From the NCBI GenBank assembly GCA_002084765.1, contig NBMB01000011.1, forward strand, positions 1-45,729: 45,729 bases of DNA. The letters are read 5' to 3'. Positions 15,197 through 25,800 of the stretch are shown in pieces (the stretch's first letter is position 1; every line of letters begins with the position of its first letter). Source of the stretch: Candidatus Cloacimonetes bacterium 4572_55. Its GTDB lineage: Bacteria; 4572-55. A model generated the notes under the pieces. It worked only from the letters and a program-made list of their open reading frames with translations, ran no database searches and was not told where the DNA came from. The position numbers and the translations under genes were made by a program.

Positions 15197-18100
15197 TTAT
15201 TTATTTCCAGAATAGAGACAGGTTTTCAGCATTTCGATGAACACAGAGACATTCGGCTCATGGATAATCGTGCCGTGAAATCCGGGCGTTTTATGCACCT
15301 TGACCTCGTTTTTTGTCCACGGACTCCAGCCAAAATTAGGATCGAATTTATAATCGCCTCGAGGTTGATTCGTTGCCTGGAAAAGGTGCAATTCCCCTGG
15401 GAAAACGCTACTTGGCTCGTAGTGTTTCTGTGCTTCGATGTTCAAACGTCGCAATTCCTGGAGCGAATCCATTTTGGATTTGTCTAAAACCCGAGACGCG
15501 CTGATAGAGGTTTTTCTAAAGAAAAAGTGGACCTTTCTTTTGGCAAGATTTATTTTTTTCTGAATCAACTCTTTCCGTTTTTTCGGCTCCAGCACGATGA
15601 GTTTTTTGAAAGTATCTTGCAGCCGCTCAAGAAGAGATCGATCATCCCAGTAGTATTCAATGGTATCCCCAGGAAAGACAAAATAGCGGGGGCCATGGCT
15701 CTCTAACAACGCGACAAGACCGATTTTTTGACCCTGTTTGTCTAACTGTCTTGCCATCTCGAAAGCGACCATCCCGCCCATACAAAATCCGCCGAGAAAA
15801 TAGGGTCCTTCCGGCTGAATCGTTCGTATTTCTTTGATATATTTTGTCGCCATATCCTCGATACGAGTCAATGGTCTCTGTTTTCCATCCAGCCCATACG
15901 ATTGCAACCCATAAAAAGGTTGGTCTGGGTCCAGATACTGAGAGAGATACCGGAAAAATAGCACGTTCCCCCCCGCGCCGTGAACGCAAAAGAAAGGAGG
16001 ACGTGAGCCATTCGGTTGAATGGAGACTAAGGATTTCCAATTGCCTGTCCAGTCCTCTTCCAATAGAATCGAGGCTTGATGCTCTACTGTGGGCGATTGG
16101 AACAGAGTTGATAGCGGGAATTTTTTCCCCAATCGTTTCTCAATTTTAGCGAACAGGCTGACAGCGAGCATCGAATGTCCGCCCAGGTCGAAGAAATTAT
16201 CCCGTATGCCGACTCGGTCCACGCCGAGCGCGTCGGTCCATATCTCTGCCAGCTTTTTTTCCACGGCATTGCGAGGCTCGATATAACTGTCGGTCATGGC
16301 GATCTGGGACAAATCTGGTTTGGGGAGAGATTTATAATCGATCTTGCCGTTTGCGGTCAGCGGAATTTCCGGCAGCGGCACAAAGATGCCCGGAACCATA
16401 TAATTTGGCAATTTATCCCGAAGATACCGGCGCAGTTGATCCGTAGGCGGCGGGGAGTCCAGATTTGAGGTATAGTATGCGATGAGTTGCTTTCCTCCCG
16501 GCATATCTTCTCTGACTGTGACCGTTGTTTTTTCCAATGCGGGATGGTGGGTCAGAATGGTCTCAATCTCGCCCGTCTCGATACGGAATCCGCGGATTTT
16601 CACCTGACCGTCTACGCGACCCACAACCTCGACGATTCCATCTGGGAGATACCGCCCCAGGTCTCCGGTGCAATATATCCTGTCCTCATTTGGCTGACCA
16701 GGAATCTCCTTGCTCCATGAATTTTGGATAAAACGGGCTGCAGTCGCCTCGTGATCATTGAGATAGCCCTTTGCCAGATAGCGGCTACGGATACAGATTT
16801 CGCCCAGCTCTCCAATACCGGCAAGTTGACGCCTTCTGTTAAGAATCAGCAGCTGGACGCCGGGAATGCCGACGCCGACAGCCAGGGTCTGCTTTGGCTG
16901 CTCTTTAATTTGCTGCGGATCGTGATCCATCGAGAAAAAGTGGGGAGGCAGTGTCAGATAGCTGACTGAGCGTTGGGTTTCTGTGGATCCGTACATATTG
17001 ACGCACGTCGCGTGGGGAGCGGTTTTTTGCATACGTCTCACATCCTCCCGCGTCAGTTTGTCCCCGATAAAAAAGACATAACGCAACTGCGCTAAGTATT
17101 CATAATCCACCTCTTTTTTAAGTGACCATGTGAGGATGCGACCCATAGCCGGAGTGATATGCGCCACGGTGATCCGCTGCGTGATCGTCCAGTTGATCAA
17201 CCAGTCCGGCGTCAACATTTTGCTGGGGTCTGGAATGCAGATGCATGCGCCGACCCAAAGCGCGGTGAAAACATCCCGATGCAGGGGATCGTGTGAGAGA
17301 CCGGAAAACATGCTAAATCGGTCGGTCTCCCACAGGTTAAAATTTTCTTGCATCCAGGGCATGAAGCGAGACAGGGATCCATGGCTCCCGACCACTCCCT
17401 TGGGCCGACCGGTCGAGCCGGATGTAAAGGAAATGCAGGCGGAATCCCCGTCATTGACCTTGAGTTTTGGGGGCGAGAAGCTGCATTCGGACAGAAAATT
17501 ATTTCTTATGGCTTCCGAGCGACCCGGAAGGATCAAGCGACAAAATTTTCTGGATTTTTCTTTTGATTGAAGATATGTTTCCAATGCTTCTGGAATCTCG
17601 ATTTCAGACGACGTCTGAAGAAACGCGTTCGGTTGAGTCGCTTCCATATAATCGATCAGACGGGACGATGGATAGGTGGAGTCCAGAATTGTGAACACGC
17701 CGCCGCTTCCCAGAGTGCCCATAATCGCCCATACCAAAGAACTGCAGCGGTTTGCGTAGATTGCGACTGCGTCCCCTTTTTCCACGCCGTGATCGATCAA
17801 AAACTGAGCCAAACGGTTGCTCCATTGCTCCAGCTCCTGATAATTCCATTGCTCGTTTTGGTCAATCACAGCAAATCGTTGCGGATGCCTCTCAGCCTGA
17901 TCGTGTAATCTATCGTAAATTGAGCCTTGCCATGCGTTAATGGGGAGTCCGGGGAGCTCTTGCGTCGGATCTGGCAGAAGCGATTTTCTGGCACGCAACG
18001 AATGTTCGTCGATAGGTCGCTGGGGGTCCGCCGAGACGCTCTCCAGCAGAGATTTATACTGCCTCATCATCTCCTGAATCCGGTCTGTGGAGAACAAGTC

Positions 18101-21100
18101 GGTGTTGTACACTGCGGTCAGATTGATATGATCTCCGGACTCGGCAACGTATAACGTCAGGTCAAATTTGGCATTGATATCCGCGGAAGAAAACCGCTCG
18201 ATCTGCAAATTGCCGATTCGATCCGGATTGGAGCCTATATTCAGCATATTGAAAAATACCTGAAATAGAGGCGTTCGACTTAAGTCGCGTTCGGGTCGAA
18301 GCTCGATCAACAGCTTTTCAAAAGGAAGGTCTTGGTGCGCGTACGCGTTCAGCGATGTTTCTCTTATCCGGTTCAAAACTTCGATAAAATCGGGATTCCC
18401 AGATAGGTCTGTGCGCAACACCAATGTATTCAAGAACATGCCGATCAATTTTTCAACCTGAGCGTGGCTGCGTCCGGCTATTGGAGAGCCGATCAGGATG
18501 TCGGTCTGACCGGTGTAACGGGAGAGAAGCGTCTTAAAAGCCCCCAACAGCGTCATAAACAGCGTCACATTTTGCGTCTGACTCAACTTTGTTAGAGAAG
18601 AGGTCAGTTCCGGAGGCAGGATGATCGACTCTCGTCCTCCCCGATGCGTCTGCACAGTGGGTCGAGCAAAGTCGGTCGGTATCTCCAAGACCGGAATTTC
18701 TCCTCCCAATTTCCTTTTCCAATAGGATAATTGACGCGACAGTGCCTCGCCCTCCAGCCAGCCTCGTTGCCAGACCGTATAATCGACGTATTGGAGGGAT
18801 AAAGGAGGCAGTGGCGAGTCAGTAGCACCCTGACAAAACGCGTCATAAATCTCGCTCAGTTCCTGAAAAAAAAGTAAAAATGACCAGCCATCAGAGATGA
18901 TATGGTGCATCACTCCCAAAAATATATGCTCCTCGGGTCTCAAACGCAGCAACTTGACCCGAAGCACCTGCCCCTTTTCCAGATCAAAGGGCTGGCTGGC
19001 AAATTCGCTGACCAGCTGCCTGGCGATCGATATCTGATCCTCTCCTTTGTCCTGGAGGTCGACCAGCGGGACATCCAACGTCGATTTCGGACAGATCGCC
19101 TGCATGGGTTGACCGTCTATTTCTTCAAAAACAGCGCGCAAAATTTCATGTCGATTCACGATTTCCTGGAGGCTTTGCTCAAATTTTTCTCTATCAAAAG
19201 TGCCTTGCATCCGATACGCGGCTGGGATGTTGTATGTGGGGTCGCCCGGACTCAATTTGTCCAAAAACCAAAGTCGTTCCTGAGCGTGGGAGAGCGGAAA
19301 GCGGACGATTCCATCGGGGTCTTCCTTATCCTTCCGATCAATCGAGATAAAACGCTGTTCTGACGCATCGGAAGCACCGGTCTCTTCTTGTTCCTGAATC
19401 GTCAATTTGATCTTCCGAGATAGTTCCGATATTGTCGGTTTATCGAACAACTCACGCAAGGGCAGCTTGATCCGAAACGACTCCTGTATGCCGGAAATCA
19501 GACGGGTGGCAAGCAGTGAATGACCGCCCAGCTCGAAAAAATGATCTGTCATGCCGATCGGTCGGACATCGAGTACCTCTTCCCAGAGCCGGGCAAGTTG
19601 TCGATCGAAATCGTCTAACGGTGAAACAAATCCCTTTGTCGAATCCTGGCGACTGAATTCGGGCGTTGGGAGGGCGCGTCGGTCGATCTTTCCGTTTGGT
19701 GTGAGAGGGAAAGAGTCCAGCAAAATGATCACCGCAGGAATCATATAATTTGGCAGCGATTGTTGAAGAAATCGACGAAGTTCTGATCCGGACAGATCGT
19801 TTATTTCCCCTTTAGCGACATAGCCGACCAGCCGCCTGGTTCCAGATTTGTCCCCATGCGCGACGACCAGGCTCTCCTTTACTTGCGAATGCTGTTGCAG
19901 CGCGATTTCGATCTCGCTCAACTCAATTCGAAATCCTCGGATCTTGACCTGATGATCGATTCGTCCCAAAAATTCAAGATTGCCGTCTGGCAGATAGCGC
20001 GCCAGATCGCCGGTTTTGTATAATCTGCCGCCTTTAATATTTTTAGTAAAAGGATCAGGGATAAACTTTTGAGCGGTCAACCCTTTCGTGCTTTCTTGAG
20101 ATTCAAGATAACCGCGCGCCACCCCTACCCCGCCGATGTGCAGTTCTCCCGGAACGCCGACCGGCGTAGGCTGAAGATACGGATTGAGCACGTAGACCTG
20201 CAAGTTGGCAATAGGCTGACCAATAGGCGGCTGACTTTCGATATTTTCACATAGAAATTGCGTGGTCCAGATAGTGGATTCCGTGGGTCCGTACAGATTA
20301 AAAAAGCGGCGCCCGGGCTTCCAAACCATCATCAATTCTTTGGAACACGCCTCGCCGGCTACGTTGATCGTATGGAGGTCGGGAAGCTCTTCTGGCTTTG
20401 TCGGAGGAAGCGCGCCCAAAGCTGACGGCGGTATTGTCAACAAGTTGATATGATAATTTTTCATAAGACGAATCAAATCCGGTCCCGGCATGATCTCATC
20501 TTGAGAACCGAGACAGAGACGCGCGCCGGTTCGCAATGTCATAACCATATCGAAGATGCTTGCGTCGAAGCTGAGCGAGGAGAACTGAAGCACATTCTCG
20601 CCCGGTTGTATCCCGAAGCAGTCGATCTGAGCCTGGCTCATGTTGCATACGCCCCGATGTTCCACCAACACGCCCTTGGGTTTCCCGGTCGATCCAGATG
20701 TGTAGATCACATAAGCCAAATTGGTTGGGGTAAGCGTATGGGGCGGATTTTCATCCTTTTCCAGATCGATACGTTCCCGTTCGCTGTCAAGACAGAGGAT
20801 ACGCGCCGACCATTCTGGCAGGCTTTTAACCGTGTCTATGAGATGATTTTGGGTCAGAATAATTGGTAGCGCGGCGTCTTTTGCCATATACGCGACGCGC
20901 TCTTTAGGATAAGCGGGATCCAGAGGCAGATACGCCGCGCCGGCTTTCATGATAGCGAGAAACGAGACGATCACATCGATAGAACGCTCGGCAAATACCC
21001 CAATAATCGGCTTCGAATCCTGCGGCAATTGACGTTCTTGATACAAAATTTTTCGGAGATAATGCGCCAACTGATTTGCCCGACGATTGAGCTGATCGAA

Positions 21101-22804
21101 TGTCAGTTCATGATCCTGAAAGACCACAGCAGGCTTGTCCGCGTGTCTCGTCACAGTCTCCTCAAAGAGGTAGTGAAAGCAGGTATCGGGGAACTCGGCT
21201 TCTGTACGGTTCCACTCCTCCAGAATTTGCCGTCTCTCATGGTCTGACAGAATGGGCAGTTGGCTGAGTCGCTGATCAGGGTCTTGGATTACGGCTTCCG
21301 CCAAACTCACAAAGCGTTCTGTCATTCGCTGAATGGTCTTCCTGGTGAAAAGGTCTGTGTTATATTCCATCCGACCGTGCAGACCTTTGTCCGACTCATA
21401 TAGGACAAAAGCCAAATCAAACATGACCGTTCCTCGCTCAATCCGTTCTGGTTTCAGGGTCACGCCCGGGAGCTTCAGATCGCTGCTCGGCGCATTTTGC
21501 AGCGCGAACATAACCTGGAAGATAGGGGATCGGCTTAAGTCGCGCTCTGGAGACAACTCTTCCACCAACTTTTCGAACGGTAAGTCTTGATATTCATAGC
21601 TTTCCAGAGCCGTTTCTTTGATCTGCGCTAGAAATTCAGAGAACCGGGGATTGTGAGATAAATCCGCTCGTATGACCAACGTGTTCACAAATAGACCGAT
21701 CAATCCTTCGATCTCAGACCGGTTTCGGTTTGCTATCGGGACTCCGACCGACAAATCGGTCTGGTTGGAGTAGCGATAGAGCAAAACGTTGAACAGTGAG
21801 ATCAGGGTCATAAAAAGGGTGATGCCCTGTTTCCTGCTCAGCTCGCTCAGCCGCTGCGATAAGGTCTCAGAGAACCGGAAATAGTAGCGGCTTCCCTGAG
21901 AATCTAATACTGGTGGACGGGGAAAATCTGTGGGAAGTTGAAGTATGGGAAGGGGCGGAGCCAGCTTTTTTTTCCAGTAATCCAAAAGAAATTGAAGCCG
22001 ATCTCCGGTGAGCGTTTGCCGCTGCCATATTGTATAATCCGCGTATTGAATAGGCAAGTCGGGCAGAGGCGAGGACTTGCCAGCGACAAATGCTTTATAC
22101 AAAATTGCAAGTTCTTTGATAAAAATGCTCAAGGACCAGCCGTCTGAAATAATGTGGTGCATAGTCAGGAGCAGCAGGTGTTCCTGATCTTCAATGCGGA
22201 GCAGTTTGATCCGAAAAAGGGGACCATGCAACAAGTCGAATTGCTGTTTTGCCTCGTCGCTCCCCAGCTGAGCCGCCTTTTCTTCTCGTTTCTCGGGGGA
22301 ACTGCTTCTCAGGTCAACGACATGCGCGGTAATATTCATCTTCGGAGCGATAACCTGAATTTGTTCTCGGTTATAGGTGGCAAAGGTGGTGCGCAGCGAT
22401 TCATGTCTTCGCACAATTTCGCTGAGCGCGCTTTCCAGAGCTGGAATGTTGACGTGACCCTTCAGCCGGTAGACCAGAGGAATATGAAACGCAGGATTTC
22501 CTGGCTCCAACCGATCCAAAAACCAAAATCGCTGTTGTGAAAACGAGATCGGCAGGTTCTGATCTCGAGATACCCGACGGACTTCGATATCAGTTTTTGT
22601 TGTCGGAGAGGCTGTCAGAAGAGTTTTTTCAGTCTGTCTGGCATCCTCCAGCAGCTTAATGATCTCGGTTTTCCGATCTTTGATAGTGCTTTTTAAATCC
22701 GAGGTGAGCGCGCCTTCTGGAGCACTGTATCGAAGGCGACCATCTTCAGTCCAAAGTTGGATATCTAATCGGTTCAAATAAGATAAAAGCTCTAATGTCG
22801 TCAT
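15197..22804 (-). CDS. two-module nonribosomal peptide synthetase, TubC-C-A-T-C-A-T-TE
   Basis: 2535 residues; the ATG is preceded by GGAGG nine bases upstream. Order: TubC-type N-terminal docking domain 1-55 ('TTLELLSYLNRLDIQLWTEDG'); condensation 1 with HHIISDG near 215; adenylation 1 with 'YTSGSTGKPKG' near 700; carrier 1 'LGGHSLLAT' near 1091; condensation 2 with HHIISDG near 1299; adenylation 2 'FTSGSTGRPKG' near 1792; carrier 2 'LGGHSMLAV' near 2206; type I thioesterase 2275-2500. Pocket residues by hand alignment to GrsA: A1 = D-A-F-T-N-A-L-I-W-K (no confident substrate); A2 = D-P-R-H-F-I-M-R-S-K, Lys2/aminoadipate-reductase-like ('GLSHDPLHRDVFTAL', 'GSTETQRS'). The thioesterase nucleophile motif is G-F-C-M-G, so Cys replaces Ser, with a His in 'GFHGTIIHEP'. 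There is no epimerase or methylase domain. Being last in the assembly line with a TE, it should accept the chain from the 22880-26359 synthetase and release the product. Confidence 0.93.
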   Translation of the reverse strand: MTTLELLSYLNRLDIQLWTEDGRLRYSAPEGALTSDLKSTIKDRKTEIIKLLEDARQTEKTLLTASPTTKTDIEVRRVSRDQNLPISFSQQRFWFLDRLEPGNPAFHIPLVYRLKGHVNIPALESALSEIVRRHESLRTTFATYNREQIQVIAPKMNITAHVVDLRSSSPEKREEKAAQLGSDEAKQQFDLLHGPLFRIKLLRIEDQEHLLLLTMHHIISDGWSLSIFIKELAILYKAFVAGKSSPLPDLPIQYADYTIWQRQTLTGDRLQFLLDYWKKKLAPPLPILQLPTDFPRPPVLDSQGSRYYFRFSETLSQRLSELSRKQGITLFMTLISLFNVLLYRYSNQTDLSVGVPIANRNRSEIEGLIGLFVNTLVIRADLSHNPRFSEFLAQIKETALESYEYQDLPFEKLVEELSPERDLSRSPIFQVMFALQNAPSSDLKLPGVTLKPERIERGTVMFDLAFVLYESDKGLHGRMEYNTDLFTRKTIQRMTERFVSLAEAVIQDPDQRLSQLPILSDHERRQILEEWNRTEAEFPDTCFHYLFEETVTRHADKPAVVFQDHELTFDQLNRRANQLAHYLRKILYQERQLPQDSKPIIGVFAERSIDVIVSFLAIMKAGAAYLPLDPAYPKERVAYMAKDAALPIILTQNHLIDTVKSLPEWSARILCLDSERERIDLEKDENPPHTLTPTNLAYVIYTSGSTGKPKGVLVEHRGVCNMSQAQIDCFGIQPGENVLQFSSLSFDASIFDMVMTLRTGARLCLGSQDEIMPGPDLIRLMKNYHINLLTIPPSALGALPPTKPEELPDLHTINVAGEACSKELMMVWKPGRRFFNLYGPTESTIWTTQFLCENIESQPPIGQPIANLQVYVLNPYLQPTPVGVPGELHIGGVGVARGYLESQESTKGLTAQKFIPDPFTKNIKGGRLYKTGDLARYLPDGNLEFLGRIDHQVKIRGFRIELSEIEIALQQHSQVKESLVVAHGDKSGTRRLVGYVAKGEINDLSGSELRRFLQQSLPNYMIPAVIILLDSFPLTPNGKIDRRALPTPEFSRQDSTKGFVSPLDDFDRQLARLWEEVLDVRPIGMTDHFFELGGHSLLATRLISGIQESFRIKLPLRELFDKPTISELSRKIKLTIQEQEETGASDASEQRFISIDRKDKEDPDGIVRFPLSHAQERLWFLDKLSPGDPTYNIPAAYRMQGTFDREKFEQSLQEIVNRHEILRAVFEEIDGQPMQAICPKSTLDVPLVDLQDKGEDQISIARQLVSEFASQPFDLEKGQVLRVKLLRLRPEEHIFLGVMHHIISDGWSFLLFFQELSEIYDAFCQGATDSPLPPLSLQYVDYTVWQRGWLEGEALSRQLSYWKRKLGGEIPVLEIPTDFARPTVQTHRGGRESIILPPELTSSLTKLSQTQNVTLFMTLLGAFKTLLSRYTGQTDILIGSPIAGRSHAQVEKLIGMFLNTLVLRTDLSGNPDFIEVLNRIRETSLNAYAHQDLPFEKLLIELRPERDLSRTPLFQVFFNMLNIGSNPDRIGNLQIERFSSADINAKFDLTLYVAESGDHINLTAVYNTDLFSTDRIQEMMRQYKSLLESVSADPQRPIDEHSLRARKSLLPDPTQELPGLPINAWQGSIYDRLHDQAERHPQRFAVIDQNEQWNYQELEQWSNRLAQFLIDHGVEKGDAVAIYANRCSSLVWAIMGTLGSGGVFTILDSTYPSSRLIDYMEATQPNAFLQTSSEIEIPEALETYLQSKEKSRKFCRLILPGRSEAIRNNFLSECSFSPPKLKVNDGDSACISFTSGSTGRPKGVVGSHGSLSRFMPWMQENFNLWETDRFSMFSGLSHDPLHRDVFTALWVGACICIPDPSKMLTPDWLINWTITQRITVAHITPAMGRILTWSLKKEVDYEYLAQLRYVFFIGDKLTREDVRRMQKTAPHATCVNMYGSTETQRSVSYLTLPPHFFSMDHDPQQIKEQPKQTLAVGVGIPGVQLLILNRRRQLAGIGELGEICIRSRYLAKGYLNDHEATAARFIQNSWSKEIPGQPNEDRIYCTGDLGRYLPDGIVEVVGRVDGQVKIRGFRIETGEIETILTHHPALEKTTVTVREDMPGGKQLIAYYTSNLDSPPPTDQLRRYLRDKLPNYMVPGIFVPLPEIPLTANGKIDYKSLPKPDLSQIAMTDSYIEPRNAVEKKLAEIWTDALGVDRVGIRDNFFDLGGHSMLAVSLFAKIEKRLGKKFPLSTLFQSPTVEHQASILLEEDWTGNWKSLVSIQPNGSRPPFFCVHGAGGNVLFFRYLSQYLDPDQPFYGLQSYGLDGKQRPLTRIEDMATKYIKEIRTIQPEGPYFLGGFCMGGMVAFEMARQLDKQGQKIGLVALLESHGPRYFVFPGDTIEYYWDDRSLLERLQDTFKKLIVLEPKKRKELIQKKINLAKRKVHFFFRKTSISASRVLDKSKMDSLQELRRLNIEAQKHYEPSSVFPGELHLFQATNQPRGDYKFDPNFGWSPWTKNEVKVHKTPGFHGTIIHEPNVSVFIEMLKTCLYSGNK

Positions 22805-22879
22805 CCTGCTTTTCCTCCAAATATTTTTTTTGGAAATACCTATATAATTCTAAAAATTTGCGAGGCTTTAAGGGTTTTA

Positions 22880-25800
22880 TCAAAATTCCCCTTCTTCTCG
22901 ATTACCGCGATTATCCACGGTGGATCCGTCTGTGAATCTCTGCGAAGAAATCCGAGAAATTTGAATAAATTCCATCAATGCGGAAACCGTAGATTTTTCA
23001 AAATTTGGGCAAGTCTCCCCTTGAGTTCTTGAGAGTGCCAATTTTATATCGACAGCTAATTCCGCGATTGTCGGCGACTCAAACAATTGTCGTAACGGGA
23101 GCGATAGCTGAAAAATATTTTTCAGGCGAGACGCTATCCGGGTCATCTTAAGCGAATGCCCCCCCAGGTCGAAAAAATTATCCTTGACGCCAACTTTTTT
23201 CAATCCCAGGACATCAGCCCAGATATCAGCCAAAACTTCTTCGATCGGATTTCGAGGCGATACAAATTGATCATCAGACTCTAATTGCGTCAAATCAGGC
23301 GTGGGCATGGATCGACGATCTATTTTTCCATTTGGAGTCAGAGGGAATTTTTCCAAAGGCAGGAAAAATGACGGTATCATATAGTCGGGTGCTTTTTTCT
23401 TCAAATATTCACGCAGTTCATGGCTCTCAAAATCGAATGGCGAAGAGTCTCCTGTCGGGATAAAATAAGCCGCCAATCGCTTATCTCCGGATGGGTCTTC
23501 ATTGACAATGATTACGCTTTCTTTGATAGCGGGATGCTGCGATAATATAGACTCAATTTCTCCCAATTCAATACGAAATCCGCGGATTTGCACCTGATTG
23601 TCGGTTCTCCCGGCGAATTCGACCGTTCCATCCGGCAGATAGCGCCCCATATCGCCAGTTTTGTACATACGATCCCCAGGTATTTCCCCAGATGTGATAA
23701 AATAAGGATTGCCGATAAAACTTTGCTGGGTGAGCGCGTCGTCATCCACGTACCCGAGTGCCAGGTGGGGACTTCGGATATAAATTTCACCGAATTCACC
23801 GATTCCGGCTAATTGGAAATTTTTATTGATTACAAGCATCTGGGTATCTGGAATTCCGGTTCCCAGCGGAATAAGGGCTCGCAACTTATTATGGAGAACT
23901 TCCGGCGGAACCTGGTAATATCCGATCGAACGTTGGGTCTCTGTAGATCCGTAACAGTTGACAATCGTTGCGTTTGGGGCATAAGATCGCATTTGGAGGA
24001 CATCATGCCTCATGAGCTTATCGCCGAGATAAAAGACCAGCCGCATTCCGAGAGATTGTTTTTGGCTCTTGTTTTTGTCGATCGGATCGGCTACAATGTG
24101 CGCCAACGCAGGCGTCAAATGGGAGATGGTTATTTGTTCGTTAATCAACCAATCTGCGAGCCACCCGGGAGCCAATATGTTTTCTGGATCTGGAATATGG
24201 ATTGACGCGCCCGCCCATAACGCTGTGAAAATATCCCGTTGCAGCGGATCGTGCGAGAGTCCAGATAGCATGCTGAATCGATCTGCGGGCTGCAGGTGGA
24301 AGTTTTGTTCCTGCCAGGGCATAAAATGCGTAAGCGATCCGTGACGCCCCAAAATTCCTTTGGGCTTGCCGGTTGACCCAGAAGTAAAGGAAATATAAGC
24401 CGGATCATCCGCGCATAACGCAACGTCAGGGTCATGGTCGGGTTCTTCGCAAAGAAAATGAGATTTCACGGCGGATTTGGTCGGAATTATCACCCGCGGA
24501 CATTCATTGGATAAAAAATCAATAACTTTTGACCGAGAATCCCCGGCAGTCTCAATCCGTAGAAAGGCGCGCGGTTGCGCAGCTCGCAGATAATTGATCA
24601 GCCGTTCTTCCGGATAAAGGGGGTCCAGAATGGTGAACGCGCCGCCGCTTTTAAGAATGCCCAGAATCGCCCAAACGAGTGACGCGCTTCGATCCGCGTA
24701 TATTGCGACAACATCTCCTTTTTTGACGCCTTTCCGAATCAGATAATGCGCGAGTTGATTGCCGCGCCGATCCAGTTCCTGATATGTCCACGAGTCACGA
24801 TGATCCGAGACCGAGATTTGCTGTGGATTCTGGCGCGCCTGCCGCGTAAATTGATGATGAATCGCGCCGTGCCATTCGTCGCCAAGACGCGCGGTCGGAT
24901 CAGGCAGAATTTCTTGAGCCGCGGGGGTTACCAATGAATAATCCGTGATTTTTCCGGTCGGATTGTCGACAATCTGCTCTAACAGATAACGGTATTGTCC
25001 CATCATTTCCGCGATTCGCGTTTTATCAAATAAATCAGAGTTGTAAACGACATTAAATTCCAATTGCTCTTTGGTATCATAAATATAAATAGTAAAATCA
25101 AATTTGGAATTGACATGAGATAATTGTATTTCTTCAATAGTTATCCCGTCAAACCTCAACCGTTGCCCATAGTCCAGATTGAGCATGTTAAATAAGATTT
25201 GGAAGATGGGGGTCTGGCTTAAGTCTCGTTTGGGATTGAGTTCTTCCAACAGCTTCTCAAACGGGATGTCTTTATTCTCCAACGCGTCGGTAACCACTTT
25301 TTGGACATGGCTCAGAGCTTCAAAAAAGCTCGGATTGCCGCTTAGATTGACGCGCAATGCCAACATATTCAGAAACAGACCGACCATACCTTCCAGGCTT
25401 TTCCGATTGCGATTGGCTACAGGGGATCCGATAACCAGGTCGTCCTGACCTGAATACCGGTGCAAAATCAGGCAAAATCCAGTTAGTAATACTATGAATA
25501 AGGTTGTGCCTGTGCGTTGGCTCAATATACGCAATCTATTTGTCAATTCTGGGGTTAAAGATAAGAGAAGCCGATTTCCTCGATAGGTCTGAGTTGGAGG
25601 GCGAGAACGATCCAGCGGGAACTCCAGGGCTGGGACGTCTTTTAACTGTCGGGTCCAAAATGCAAGTTGCTGTTGATAGAGATCGCCTTTCAGCCAGGAT
25701 AGTTCCCAGGCGGCATAATCGCTATACTGAATAGGAAGTTGTGGAAGGTTTGGCGTTTGATTTTTTAATGCCGCGTCATATAGGAGAGCCAATTCCTGAA

